Below, one piece after another: positions 42,889-54,165 of a DNA stretch of 64,000 nucleotides. The stretch spans positions 38,501 through 102,500 of the forward strand of contig JAXCGZ010007579.1 in NCBI GenBank assembly GCA_037179515.1. The letters are read 5' to 3'. Made by a program: the position numbers and the translations under genes. Position 1 is the first letter of the stretch. Each line of letters begins with the position of its first letter. The stretch is from Halocaridina rubra. Its lineage: Eukaryota; Arthropoda; Malacostraca; Decapoda; Atyidae. The notes beneath the pieces are model-generated. The model made no database searches. It was not told where the DNA came from and saw nothing but the letters and a program-made list of their open reading frames with translations.

Positions 42889-43179
42889 ACGTAAAACATT
42901 TTATTAATTCAATTCACAGAAATAACTTCGTTGTTGTTGGTAATATTGTTAGCCATTTTGTCAACAATTATCCTCGTTCACATGGGGTTGGATATTGAAA
43001 AGTTGGAGCTGGGGAATTAAGACACGTTTTCTTGCCGTTGATTTTTTTTATGAAATAATGTGTTTGATTCTAATGTGGTCAGTTGCAGCTTTCTATCAAA
43101 CTCACGTATTTACGTTGTCGTTATACGTGGTATACGTGATTTGATTCAGCAATACGTGCACTTCTTAAACTCTCTCTCT

Positions 43180-43199
43180 CTAACACACACACACACACG

Positions 43200-43280
<81 letters not shown>
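43180..43280. repeat. (CA)n and (TA)n tracts
   Basis: A short CA run and then TA from about 43202 to 43280. The LINE-A fragment follows immediately. Confidence 0.95.
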
Positions 43281-43282
<2 letters not shown>

Positions 43283-43283
<1 letters not shown>

Positions 43284-43350
43284 CTAAGAAAGCATAAGCT
43301 GCCCTAACTATGCCATTCATATGCAATTCCGGAGACAAATCAGCCAGTAA
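43283..43350 (-). mobile_element. LINE-A RT fragment
   Basis: The complement of the LINE-A region encoding INGIVRAAYAFLSN: AAGCATAAGCTGCCCTAACT, then TCCGGAGACAAATCAGCCAG. It is only about 68 bp and abuts (TA)n. Confidence 0.7.
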
Positions 43351-43404
43351 GTGTGTGAAGCAAAATAGTGTAACTAAATTGTTACTGTGTCATAATTTTT
43401 TTTT

Positions 43405-43605
43405 TTTTATGATTGTGACACCAGGACGGGCCAAAAAATAAATAAATAAAACAGCCCTCATCGGGCCTGGGCACGAAAAATACATAAAGTAAAGAGAAAC
43501 AGAGATGGAGTGTGTAATGACTTGTCAGATGTGAAGGGATAATAAAAGATGCGTGATGAATATACAAAAATATTCAGTGTAGCTGTAGGCATAGAAAAAG
43601 AATGT
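43405..43605 (-). repeat. R-A SINE-like copy
   Basis: TTGTGACACCAGGACGGGCC, TGACTTGTCAGATGTGAAGG and TATTCAGTGTAGCTGTAGGC match the complement of the long R-A form. Confidence 0.85.
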
Positions 43606-43709
43606 GAAACCTACGAGGTACAAACAACTTCAATTTCTTGATATAGTAATCCTTTTCGATAAAATCAAGTAGTGCCTGGGATTGAAGGATTTTACGGTTC
43701 ATTTATTCA

Positions 43710-43755
43710 TTGATCAATGTTCCTGACTGTAATCACTGTCAGGAACATTGATCAA
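43710..43755. repeat. perfect 18-bp inverted repeat, 10-bp loop
   Basis: TTGATCAATGTTCCTGAC is followed, after ten bases, by its exact complement. Confidence 0.9.
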
Positions 43756-43919
43756 GAGGCTTCATGGTGTATCAGGTAATTTTGGTGAAATTTTATATCT
43801 GCATTTAACGTTCTACTGTGACAGATTTTTCCACTTTCTCCGACGAGCTTAGCCTAACTTACGTACAGTTAAATTAACTCTTTCAATTGTCACGTTTCCT
43901 ACCAACTTTCCGATAGAAC

Positions 43920-44080
43920 AGGCTTGCCCATTTACCCTGAGGGTGACCCAGGCAGAGTGGTGGGAGGAAATTAAGGAGTTAAGAGGAGTGATCGAGATAT
44001 ACTAGCTTTTGGTGAATGTGTGAGCTTTGACTTGGCCATCTCCCTTACAAGGGGGAGCCCAGCCATTGCATATGCATTAA
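43920..44080 (+). mobile_element. LINE-B-like 3' end fragment
   Basis: CTTTTGGTGAATGTGTGAGC, TTTGACTTGGCCATCTCCCT and ACAAGGGGGAGCCCAG resemble the 3' end of the LINE relic at 9851-9990. Only the untranslated end is visible. Confidence 0.55.
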
Positions 44081-44304
44081 TGTACCGACTTTCCTTTGTA
44101 TTCGCTACCATGCCGATTTGCCATACCAATTCCTTTTCCCATTATTACCAATTCGATCACTTTCAGACAAGACCAACATCGCCACTGTGATCGTTTCCTT
44201 TCCACTTAAAAATACAGAGTGGCTCAAAAGTTACTTTGTGTTAATAAATGCTATACAGGTAGTGTTCGATTTGGGTCACCCTGTATTACTGGGATTATGA
44301 TGCA

Positions 44305-44405
44305 CCATTTTATATGTGACAATTAGGGCCCATTCGTCTGGGGGTGGACACAGACGTGCTAGAGCTATATGGGGGGTTAAGGCTGGATGCCCTTCCTAAT
44401 GAACA
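44305..44405 (-). mobile_element. S2 SINE, 3' part
   Basis: GGGTGGACACAGACGTGCTA and TTAAGGCTGGATGCCCTTCC are the complement of the S2 body. Confidence 0.75.
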
Positions 44406-44546
44406 CAGACATCATGCTTAAAAATGTCCAGAAATATAAGTCAGATTTGTGTCTTTCTCTAATTTCCTAATAAGAAATAAGAAAGAAAATGACTATTATA
44501 AAACTGTTACTTTTAATTCGTAGACTGAGTAACAAAGAAGTGTAAT

Positions 44547-45173
<627 letters not shown>

Positions 45174-45225
45174 ACAACAGCACTGGTTGTAATATTTAAA
45201 AAAATCCCTTTAATTGCCTTGAAAT

Positions 45226-45400
45226 GTTCGGTGTAGCTGAGTGGCAGAGCAAACGAATCGAGAGATGCCAACTCTGATTAATGGGAGTCCGATCCCTCCG
45301 TGGGGCGTTAGGAATGGCAATTAGCCTTAATCCTTCAGATTTATCATATCGGCGTCTATCTCCTTTCGAATGGGAGCGACATCTGACAAATAAATCGGGG
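45226..45400 (+). mobile_element. S2 tRNA-derived SINE
   Basis: Head GTGTAGCTGAGTGGCAGAGC (A box), GGGAGTCCGATCCC (B box, degraded), then GGCGTTAGGAATGGCAATTA and the 3' part CCTTTCGAATGGGAGCGA. It is diverged. Confidence 0.75.
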
Positions 45401-45529
45401 ACAGAAATTGTTTTGTACAGTCCATTTTGTATGTACTACCTGCAAAAGCAGACAAACACATATCTTAATCGACAGGAATATTATTAGACCATAAACAAAT
45501 AATTTCAAATTTGGGCATAAATCAACACG

Positions 45530-45655
45530 GACATGTTGGAGCTGGGGGATTAAAGCTAGATGCCTTATTTAACGCCTAGAGGTTGACTCGAACCCACGTT
45601 AGTCGCTTCCCGGCTGGCGCACTCTACCGGTAAAGTACTGCGGTCTCCTCCATAT
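45530..45655 (-). mobile_element. S2 tRNA-derived SINE, 5' part
   Basis: Complement shows GACCGCAGTACTTTACCGGT (head), GTGGGTTCGAGTCAACC (good B box) and AGCTTTAATCCCCCAGCTCC. Confidence 0.75.
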
Positions 45656-45730
45656 ATAATACATATTACCTTGCCAGTGTGTATATAAAAACAAAATGCT
45701 CAAGGAAGCAAGGTACAATATAGTAAGACA

Positions 45731-45830
<100 letters not shown>

Positions 45831-45831
45831 A

Positions 45832-46250
45832 ATTTTTTTCCAGTCACCGGGACAGGCAAAAACTGCCTTCACTAATAAAGGCCAGGCCACGAGAAAACAC
45901 CTAGACGAAGGAAAAGAAAAAGATTAAGGACAAGGCAGAGATGAAGTAATGTTGCACAAAGGAAAACGACAGACAAAAAATAGTCAAAGTACAGAGGATC
46001 TAGAAATATGGAGGACTAGGCCCTGAGATGATGATAGATCCGCTTTTTGAAGGAAGATAGGTCATAAGAATTAGGAAAGACAGAAGGAGGAAGAGAGTTC
46101 CAGAGTCTGGAGGTAGACTGGATGAAGCAGTCGCTGCACCGACCAATCCGCGAGCTACAAATCTCCACACAGTACCTGTGAGATGAGGCAGGTACATGAA
46201 TGCTTCCAGCTTCATGTACGTACGTGTGCGTTATGTCTTTCAAAGAATTT
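45832..46250 (-). pseudogene. LINE-C C-terminal codons and 3' UTR
   Basis: The minus-strand frame ends SRIGRCSDCF, TSRLWNSLPPSVFP and SSFKKRIYHHLRA, then stops at about 46016. This is the end of a CR1/L2-like RT protein, where S-R-L-W-N-S-L-P is a well-known C-terminal motif. The 3' UTR runs to GCCTGTCCCGGTGACTGG and an A-run next to (TA)n. Confidence 0.75.
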
Positions 46251-46379
46251 ATTCTCTTGTTTCAAAACTTGTTAAAAAAGTGTTTTTATTTTTGTACTTG
46301 ACTGACGCTGCTATTTGCAATAAATTTATTAAAACAAAAATGCTTATCTAGTGTATACTGTTCCAAAGGCCATGATATT

Positions 46380-46540
46380 ATGCCAAATTCTTTTATTATC
46401 CCTTCACATCTGACAAGTCATTACACTCTCCATCTCTGTTTCTCTTTATGTATTCTTCCTGCCCAGGCCCGATGAGGGCTGTTTTATTTTATATTTTTTT
46501 TTTTGGGGGGGCCGTCCTGGTGTCACAATCATAAAAAAAA
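46380..46540 (+). repeat. R-A SINE-like copy
   Basis: ATTATCCCTTCACATCTGAC, CAGGCCCGATGAGGGCTG and GCCGTCCTGGTGTCACAATC with an A-rich tail. Confidence 0.85.
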
Positions 46541-46950
46541 AAATTACATCGAAGTGGGTGTGGCCTCTACAATGTAATTATAAAGTGTTAAGCGTATTAC
46601 CTACGTATTAAACATGTTCACGTGAATATCTACAACTTCCATCAAATATTCATTAGTATCATTACATATTCACGCATATATACCTGCAATTATAAGGGCG
46701 CTGCTCTTATGTGGCATTTCCCATACATGGTATTTTAGGTATGGGTCAATTATATGCTAAGCACTCATTAAGGATAAAAGATAATAATAGTGGCCCTCGC
46801 TTGGTAACCCCTGTAAACTAAGCAGTCTCAGTGAGTACACAAATAATCATTTTAATCCTGCAGCTCTAATGTAAATATAAACATAAATATTAATAAAAGT
46901 CATGAATAAAAAAAAAATAATTGCAATTCATAAAAATGCAAACAAAAGGG

Positions 46951-47015
<65 letters not shown>

Positions 47016-47094
47016 GCATACTCACTCGTATTCGCTGTGTGAGGAAATAGTAAATGCTAATTGCTTTCACAGTTTTAATGACATGTAAGACTTA
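46541..47094. other. unassigned DNA with (TA)n at 46956-47012
   Basis: Apart from the TA tract nothing is recognised. Confidence 0.5.
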
Positions 47095-47185
47095 GTGAAT
47101 GAATAAAAATAATCCCGACCGGGAGACAGGGAGTTACAAGCATAGGGCGCTTTCCCGTGAGTACAATCAGGTAAATACTAGCGGT
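47095..47185 (+). mobile_element. LINE-A 3' end fragment
   Basis: CCCGACCGGGAGACAGGGAG, then GCGCTTTCCCGTGAGTACAA and TCAGGTAAATAC: the hairpin and tail only, diverged. Confidence 0.65.
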
Positions 47186-47473
47186 GCGAGGAAACTTTTT
47201 CCTTTACCGAAGACCGAGCTTTTGGGGATTATGTCCATCACTGATCATCTAGTGGAGTTTTCGTTCGTCTTCTGCGATGCCCTCTTTTTCTTACCCAGTG
47301 AGAACCTGGCGGAAAATAAATGAAACCTAATCCCGAGGAGTAGATCTATGGATATCCGGAAAAAGAAAAAGAAAACAGCCAAATTTTAAGGGCCTTCGGG
47401 GCCATTTACTGAAAGTAGAAACATAAAGATTATTTTCACTGTGATAATCCAGTGATTAATTGTATATTTTTTA

Positions 47474-47518
47474 ACCTAATTGTGCTTACGGGAAAGAGCC
47501 CAAGCTCGTATCTTCGAG
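47474..47518 (-). mobile_element. LINE-A 3' end fragment
   Basis: CCTAATTGTGCTTACGGGAA and AGAGCCCAAGCTCGTATCTT are the complement of the family tail and half of the hairpin. Confidence 0.7.
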
Positions 47519-48088
47519 CGCGCGTGTGTGTGTCTGTATCAATTTTACCCTGGAGGTAAGCTTTCGCACAAGGTGTTGCCTTTTGGATGCTCAATTCAAT
47601 TTGTAGTGTCAGTAAATAGAGCGTCTGGATCTAACCCTGGTTATCCTGAGTCCCCCCCCCCCTGAGGTTGTTCATGCAAGCTTTCTAATTTAGAGCATTT
47701 TCGGACTCAGCGGACTTAGTAAGTACACTAACAGTTGTGTGGAAACTCTTTAAACAGTATGTCCAGGGGCTCGTCTCTCTACTCTGGCACCAAATGCCAC
47801 TCTCAGGTTTCTTTATGTACTCATAAATCTAATTGGCTCTCAGTGCCTTCCTTAACTTAAAAATTGCTTCGTATGTTAAGCTACTCAAGATATTTCGTTA
47901 GCTAATAAAAACAAGTTTTAAAACATACTGATCTACAATGTACATTATTTCTGAAAAAAAAAAAATGAAGTTAGTGACCACGTGTTCAAATAAAAGCATG
48001 TAGGTTAACACCCTGGTGGGACATTTAGTATTGTCCTCACCTATCATCTAGTCCCCTCTTAGTGTACTCCAATAAATTGATGAGCTGG
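47519..48088. other. unassigned DNA
   Basis: Nothing is recognised. Confidence 0.4.
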
Positions 48089-48575
48089 GAGGACAAAGTC
48101 CCGATTTCTTAAACAGTGTAAACCTATGATACCATATTGTTAGTTAGCTAGACACACACAAATGTCTTTAAAATGACAGGTTTGTGTATATTAGACATTA
48201 AACTGCAGTTATTTGTCTGTCTTTCCGTAGTTCCGCATGTCGTCACTTTGGCCCGCTTTCTTAAACAGTGTACACCTAGGATACCATATTGTTTAAGTTA
48301 GCTAGACACACACAAATGGATTTCACAAACGCATCTGACGCGGTTCTGTGTATGGCTAGGATCCCGCAAGGGATCCTAGCCATACACAGAACCACGTCAG
48401 ATGCATTTATGAAATCCATTTGTGTGTCTAGCTAACTAACAATATGGTATCCTAGGTTTACACTGTTTAACAAATCGGGCCAAAGTGACGACATGCGGAA
48501 CTACAGAAAGACTGACAAATAACTGAAGTTTAATGTCTAACATACACAAACCTGTCATTTACGACAAGACTTTAA
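48089..48575. mobile_element. FB3 foldback element, nested palindromes
   Basis: The centre is GGATCCCGCAAGGGATCC at about 48360. The inner arms (about 48246-48365 and 48367-48482) begin and end with the CCCGMTTTCTTAAACAGTGT-type terminus. Outside them a second pair (about 48165-48245 and 48480-48565, with GTAGTTCCGCATGTCGTCAC and complement) continues the palindrome. A further solo half-arm lies at 48093-48166. No coding frame is present. Copy 2 at 57180 has only the inner arms. Confidence 0.8.
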
Positions 48576-49205
48576 ATCTCTTATATGTAAGACTTCCCAC
48601 AGCTGTCATTTCCTTCGTGTATCTTATATAAAGCAACGATTTTTTTTATATAATATACAGACTTACCAATTAACATTATTCTATATATATATTTCATGAC
48701 ACGTGTGCGAAAAGAACTGGTGTCACAATCACAGAATTATCCAGCTATTATCAGGTATATCTTACTTTTCTGTACTTTCCATTTGCGAGTTAAATAACTA
48801 ACTCATTCTATATAAAAAGATATATTTTCCCCGGCTTGGGAAGCTACTAGTGGCTCATTGTAATATAAGAGTAACCATCAGTATGACATTTGTGAAGAAA
48901 AAATGTCTTTGAGATTATATTCATATCTAGTTTACGACTATATAAAAAAAATTTCATTGCTTCTCCTTTATTGTTGAGGTCAAATATATTCAATCTAAAA
49001 GCTAATATTTGTCTTAATTTTAACCACTGTTGCCTTTCTCTCTTTTAGCTGAAGGTTGGGAATGTTTTTTGTCCTTATCGAAACCCAAACTCATGAAGAT
49101 ACTGTTTAAGAAGACGCCACACATCTAAATGCGTACTCACACAGCTCGTTCAAGTGATATAATCTGCAACACAAGTGGTGCTACTATCCTTTCCCTCACA
49201 TTGTC
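48576..49205. other. unassigned DNA
   Basis: Nothing is recognised. Confidence 0.4.
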
Positions 49206-49206
49206 C

Positions 49207-49360
49207 ATAGCCTTATTAAGCATTCGAATGGGGGTGGACACAGACATGTAAGAGCTGGGGGGACTAAAGATGGATGCCATTCCTAAAGCCCCGAGGTGGG
49301 ACTGAACTCGCCTTGACTGCTTCTCGATTCGCGCAATCTACCACTGAGCTACCGCGGCTC
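49207..49360 (-). mobile_element. S2 tRNA-derived SINE, well preserved
   Basis: The complement reads GAGCCGCGGTAGCTCAGTGG (tRNA head with A box), a degraded B box, GGCTTTAGGAATGGCATCC and CATGTCTGTGTCCACCCCCA. This is the best copy for the family head. Confidence 0.85.
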
Positions 49361-49376
49361 AAAAAATAAATAAATA

Positions 49377-49379
49377 AAA

Positions 49380-49439
<60 letters not shown>
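49377..49439. repeat. (AAT)n microsatellite
   Basis: AAT tract beside the S2 head. Confidence 0.95.
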
Positions 49440-49549
49440 CAGCATTAATACTTTAACATTTTCCTACCCCCCTGATCTCTTATTATCAAGCACCACTCGA
49501 GTAACACCATATCGTACTCTAATGTACTTGGGAGACTTTTATTGCCTAC

Positions 49550-49645
49550 ACCCACATTACACACACACATGTACTCATATATCTACATACAAATACACAC
49601 ACACGTACTCATATATCTACATACAAATACACACACATACGATGT
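49550..49645. repeat. 42-bp tandem duplication in CA-rich DNA
   Basis: ACTCATATATCTACATACAA occurs twice with ACACACAC-type spacers. Confidence 0.8.
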
Positions 49646-49714
49646 TGCTAAGCTGACCCTGACTTCCGAATCTTTGCATTTTATTATACTGAGTTACTAT
49701 TAGCAGCATCTTTT

Positions 49715-49800
49715 TTCGTTTTATGTGTTACTATTACTGTACATTCGAAGGGTGGTGATCTCCAACACGGATCTATCACGCACTACCGCGGTCCCCTAAT
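49715..49800 (-). mobile_element. S2 SINE remnant
   Basis: GTGTTACTATTACTGTACAT and ACGCACTACCGCGGTCCCC keep the two ends of S2 with the middle deleted. Confidence 0.5.
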
Positions 49801-49839
49801 ATAAGTATTGGTCAAAATTTATAAAAAGTAACAGAGCCA

Positions 49840-49900
49840 AGGTTTTGCTTTGACTCGGCCAACTCCCTTATAAAGAGGACCATGGCTCTTGCATATAGAC
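49840..49900 (+). mobile_element. LINE-B/R-B type 3' end fragment
   Basis: TTTGCTTTGACTCGGCCAAC followed by TCCCTTATAAAGAGGACCAT matches the shared 3' tail. Confidence 0.5.
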
Positions 49901-50099
49901 AGAACTATAATGTCTTGACCCAATATTTACTTTCTTTTATAGAAGAGTTGTCCTTTTAAAATGTGAATAGTGGGCGTTGATGATCTCCTCCCACTCTTTC
50001 ATCATTAACTTCCTTAATGCAAAATATTAATTGATCTTTTTGATTCATTCCTTCTAGCTTTGTCAATATTATATCTGATGAAAACTGAATCATTTAACT

Positions 50100-50356
50100 T
50101 CTAAAATTTAGACAATTTTAGTTATTTAATCCAGCCATAGTATTTACAAGCGGGGATAGGGAGCGATACTTAAACAAACAATCTGAGCGTGAATTTGAGA
50201 ATTCGAAAGAAAAATTTTTTGCAGGATGTAAGGAAGAACTCTTTTGGCTTAAGAATACAGCTGTTGGAAATTGGTAGGATTATTCGACAAACAAAGAAGT
50301 AGTAAACGCTAAATGCGTGCAAACTTTCAAGGAAACATATGATAAGCTTTATTGAG
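50100..50356 (+). mobile_element. LINE-A C-terminal fragment, old
   Basis: GGGGATAGGGAGCGATACTT, TTTGCAGGATGTAAGGAAGA, GTAGTAAACGCTAAATGC and ACATATGATAAGC align with the end of the LINE-A coding region. It is strongly diverged. Confidence 0.65.
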
Positions 50357-50392
50357 TTATGTATGTATGTATGTATGTATGTAAGCTTTTTT

Positions 50393-51060
50393 TAAGAATG
50401 TGACACCGGGACAGGAAAGAAAATTTCTCAGGCACTTAGAAAACATTAAGACAAAGAAAAGGTAGAAATTCACGGACTAGGTAGAAATAAGGGAATGATA
50501 CACAATAAGAAAAAGACAAGCTGAAAGAACAGTCGAAATATTGAGGACCTACACATATGGCAGGATTAAGTCATGAGATGACGATTGATTCGCTTTATGA
50601 AGGAAAATAGGTTGTGGGAAGTAGGAACGACAGAAGGAGGAAGAGAGTTCCAGAGTCTGGAAGTGGATCGGAAGAAGCAGTCACTGGACCGACCAATCCG
50701 CGAGCTACAAATCTCTACATAGTAGCTGTGAGACATGGATGCTTGACGAGTGGTAAGCAGCCTCGACAGTGGGTGAAGGATGCAACTTACCAACTCATCA
50801 GAGCAGCGAAGGAATAAGTAGCGATAGAAAAGAGAAAGGGATGATATCTAACGGCGAAGACAAAGAGAATGCGGATTAAAAGTAAGAGAAAGGTCATTGA
50901 TGAGTCTGACTGCCTTAGAATCAACCCTATCAAGGAGATCAGTATAAGAAGAAGCATCTCAGAAGTGCGAGCAGTATTCTAAGCAGGGACGGATAAGACC
51001 TTTTAAGTAATTGGAAAGAGTAAAATTCATAACGAAAACGAGAGATCTCCCAAGTTTTTG
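50393..51060 (-). pseudogene. LINE-C 3' part with RT C-terminal domain
   Basis: The minus strand reads LKGLIRPCLEYCSHF, then DLLDRVDSKAVRLIND, LFYRYLFLRCSDELVSC and TSRLWNSLPPSVVP, followed by a 3' UTR ending CTGTCCCGGTGTCACATTCT and an A-run at about 50393. Stops occur after CSHF and after LCLRR. The L-D-R-V-D-S-K-A-V-R-L-I and W-N-S-L-P segments are typical of CR1/L2-group LINEs. Confidence 0.8.
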
Positions 51061-51128
51061 GAAGCAGATTTTAGAAATTTGGATTGAGTATCCTCCAAGA
51101 CAAGTTACAGGATATCTGGACTCCTAAT

Positions 51129-51131
51129 ATG

Positions 51132-51165
<34 letters not shown>

Positions 51166-51250
51166 TTTGTGTATATGTGTATGCATGCATGCATGCATGT
51201 AAGTATGTGAGTATGTATGCATGTATGTAAGTATGTATGTATGTATGTAT
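51129..51250. repeat. (TATG)n microsatellite
   Basis: TATG/TGCA tetranucleotide tract with interruptions; a shorter one (ATGT)n is at 50358-50380. Confidence 0.9.
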
Positions 51251-51494
51251 GTATTTGTGTACGTACGTACGGCTGCATGTAAGTAAATATGGATGCATAT
51301 ATCTGCAGACGTGTGCATGTATAATGCTTGAAATACGTGACAGTTCACAATAACTCATGTCATTATCTTGTATCCGGATGGACATAAACGCTCTTCATTT
51401 TTAATACAAAATAAGTAGTAACAAAATTTCCAAACGCATATCGAAAATATCAAAAGACGCGACAGGAATTTAGTGATTAAAAATAAAAATTGAA

Positions 51495-51655
51495 TCTTGT
51501 AGACAGGAGTAACCCCCAGAACCACGTGTAACTCCGTGCATTTTTGAGTCAGGTTAGGTTAGGTTAGACTAGGTGGTTAGGTTAGGTTAAGTGACTAGCT
51601 TTGAAAAATGAATAACTCTAGAACACTCTGGGGTTACTCTTTTTTACAAGATCTA
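51495..51655. mobile_element. MITE-like unit with internal GGTTA repeats
   Basis: The left part AATCTTGTAGACAGGAGTAA and the complement of the right part GATCTTGTAAAAAAGAGTAA are inverted repeats extending into CCCCCAGA / CCCCAGAG. The interior has AGGTTAGGTTAGGTTA and GGTTAGGTTAGGTTA runs. A related, shorter unit is at 61672-61745. Confidence 0.6.
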
Positions 51656-51879
51656 AACACTGCATAAATTATATAGAAAACTTTTATATATCATTTACTC
51701 GTACAGTAGGTCAGCCATGGGGGAAGCACGCGGAAAATGACACAATAAAACCTCATAAAAAAAAACTATACTGAGGTTACGCAACAGATCATCAAAAGCA
51801 ACGAAGTTTCCGGTAGATTATTGTAATCCTTTACACAACAGGATTATACAGATAGCGATATGTGCGTGTATGTAATTAC

Positions 51880-52038
51880 CTAATTGTATATATACATATG
51901 TGTGTGTGTTTGTGTGTGACCAAATAAACACATTATATGTGAAAACTTGAAGCATATTTTGCCCCTGGCTAAGATTCGAACCCATGATACATAATCAGGT
52001 TGCCATGACGCTACCAACTGTACCACCGAATGTATAAG
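51880..52038 (-). mobile_element. S4 tRNA-derived SINE
   Basis: In minus orientation the head CGGTGGTACAGTTGGTAGCG (A box) and ATGGGTTCGAATCTTAGCCA (strong B box, GGTTCGAATCT) are separated by the proper tRNA-like distance. The body runs into a TG-rich tail. It is distinct from S1-S3. A decayed single tRNA gene is less likely because of the body that follows. Confidence 0.65.
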
Positions 52039-52378
52039 AGAAAAGAGAAACCTCTCAATTAACTGCTAAACTAGGGAATGAATGAATGCACTCTACTGAA
52101 TGTCTATGTTCATTTAATGTAAACTATTAACATGATAATAGGAAAAAGAAACTCACAGTTGAGTAGATATGCTTACTGATCAATTGCATTATAACAAGAT
52201 TTCGCTATCTACTGAAAGCATCTTCAAGATAACTATATAGTAAAAAGTATTAAAACAGGAGAATATATGATTGCTATATTCTAAATGCTTTCAGAGAAAA
52301 CTGATATTGTGCAATTAATCAGTAAACACTACTTCGAGTTTATTTATGATGATGACGACGGAGACGACGACGACGATG
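52039..52378. other. unassigned DNA
   Basis: Nothing is recognised. Confidence 0.4.
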
Positions 52379-52397
52379 AATAATAATAATAATAATA

Positions 52398-52473
<76 letters not shown>

Positions 52474-52516
52474 AATTATTATTATTATTATTATTATAAT
52501 TATTATTATTATTATA
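52379..52516. repeat. (AAT)n-(ATT)n compound microsatellite
   Basis: AAT switches to ATT in the middle, which makes an imperfect palindrome. Confidence 0.95.
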
Positions 52517-53248
52517 AGTTCAACATAAGTTACAAATGGAAACATATAACGTGAACTCAACTCTTCGGGAACTCAGAACCTTGCTCTCTCACCCAGGAGG
52601 TTTGCGCTTACATTCCAAAATGGTTCGCTGGGTCTTACTCTTTGTAGACCCTCCTAAGGATAAGAATAAAAGGGTATACCGGTGTTCCAAGTGCGGTACT
52701 TCTTGGCAACTCAGAAGATTCAACGAGTGCATAATTGTGTGTGCGTTGGCATTTACTGACGTTCTTCCCGTTCAGAAAACAGTTACTGTGGAAAACATAA
52801 TTGGCATAAAAGTAACTGTGTTTATTTATCAAATTCTGAAACACATTATTATTATTATTAATACATTACGAGCATTTAGAGCCATGTTGTATAAAATCAA
52901 TTTACAATATTTATATTAGAAGTCGAAGACAATCTCGACTGTCGCTTGAAGGCTTTGGCTATGCAACATCACACCAATCTATTCTAGAGGAACAAAACCC
53001 TTTCTCCACTGGCGTCAAACCATGAAAATAAATCAAAGAGTTATTCCACAACATTTCCAAACAAGAGTATTGTTGCATGAAACAAATACTTAAACAACAT
53101 AATCATAATACTACAATGGCCTTGCAATAATGTAATCACAACGCTGAAACAGAGCTAATTTCTATTCTTTCTTAGTTGCAAATCTCACACTGTTTATCAA
53201 TAATGACTTGCAATTCTAGAGAGTAAAGCTCAATGCTTCCTCATCGTG

Positions 53249-53256
<8 letters not shown>
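52517..53256. other. unassigned DNA
   Basis: An open frame at 52536-52919 includes VYRCSKCGTSW, a short Cys-x2-Cys pattern. No family is recognised, and the start lies next to a microsatellite, so I do not call a gene. Confidence 0.35.

Positions 53257-53319
<63 letters not shown>
53257..53319. repeat. (TC)n microsatellite
   Basis: TC tract of about 63 bp. Confidence 0.95.
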
Positions 53320-53324
<5 letters not shown>

Positions 53325-53389
53325 TGGTATTGCCAAAAGATATACCAACTGCACTAGTAATTAAAGCTACTGAACGGCCAAGGATGAGG

Positions 53390-53600
53390 AGGCAACTCGG
53401 ATTCGGTTTTACGTCACGAACTCCCTTTTCTACTAAGGACTAGGACGGTTGCCTTCTTACGAGGGACTTGTTTTGGCAGATGTAATCGTTACCCTGAGTG
53501 TATGCCCTTACTAACCTCAGTCCGTGACGGGGCGTGAACCCTCGACCTGCCGCCTCAGAGTCGCAGACGCTACCATTTTGCCACGGAGACTACATGAGAA
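53390..53600 (-). mobile_element. S1 tRNA-derived SINE
   Basis: Complement: GTCTCCGTGGCAAAATGGTA (head and A box), GGTCGAGGGTTCACGCCC (B box), GACTGAGGTTAGTAAGGGCA and the 3' end TTCGTGACGTAAAACCGAAT. It is nearly full length (about 200 bp). Confidence 0.85.
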
Positions 53601-53785
53601 GGCAAAACATGTTACCATTTTCCTTTCCACAATCTCGAAAAACGTCATCACAGAAAAAATAAGGCTTGAACCCAAGCCATCTATTTGTGGCTTGCCACAT
53701 ATAACATCTACCATATATCTGAGAGCATTTTGAATAAGACTATAATATAAAAGCTCGATAAGCCTCATCCAGAGAATGTGAAGAC

Positions 53786-53952
53786 TCGTAGATGCTCCTC
53801 AATTCGGGAAGTAACAACCCTGCGTTCGAGCCCACCGCTGGTCGTTAGGAAGGCCATCCAGCCTTAATTACCCAACTCAAATCTGTCCAGGTCTGCCCTA
53901 ATAGTATGGGGTTTAATAGCGTCACAGAAAACGGTAAACAACAACAACAACA
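53786..53952 (+). mobile_element. S2 tRNA-derived SINE with (CAA)n tail
   Basis: The A box is lost, but CCTGCGTTCGAGCCCACCG (B box), GTCGTTAGGAAGGCCATCCA and CCCAACTCAAATCTGTCCAG are intact. The tail is CAACAACAACAACAG and meets the 3' end of the S1 copy on the other strand. Confidence 0.8.
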
Positions 53953-54165
53953 GTTCCGGTTTTACGTCACGGACTCCCTTTTCTACCAAGGGCTAGGACG
54001 GTTGCCTTCATGCGAAGGACTTGTTTTGACAGATGTAATCGTTACCCTGAGTGCATGCCCTTGCTAACCTCAGACCGTAACGGGGCGCGAACCCTAGACC
54101 TGAACGCCTCAGAGTCGCGGACGCTACCGCTTGAGCCACGGTGACTACTAAACAACAACAACAAC
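53953..54165 (-). mobile_element. S1 tRNA-derived SINE
   Basis: Complement: AGTCACCGTGGCTCAAGCGG (A box), AGGTCTAGGGTTCGCGCCC (B box), GTCTGAGGTTAGCAAGGGCA and the 3' end GTCCGTGACGTAAAACCGGA, flanked by (GTT)n. Confidence 0.85.

Noticed and set aside
48310..48430. Short open frames such as those starting at 57242 within FB3 palindromes
   Set aside because: They are mirror images created by palindrome symmetry on both strands.
51970..52038. A functional tRNA gene on the minus strand
   Set aside because: The strong B box is followed by a SINE-like body and TG-rich tail, and the acceptor stem does not pair well.
52536..52919. 127-codon frame with a Cys-x2-Cys pair
   Set aside because: A single pair without partner cysteines or histidines, starting beside a microsatellite; probably chance.
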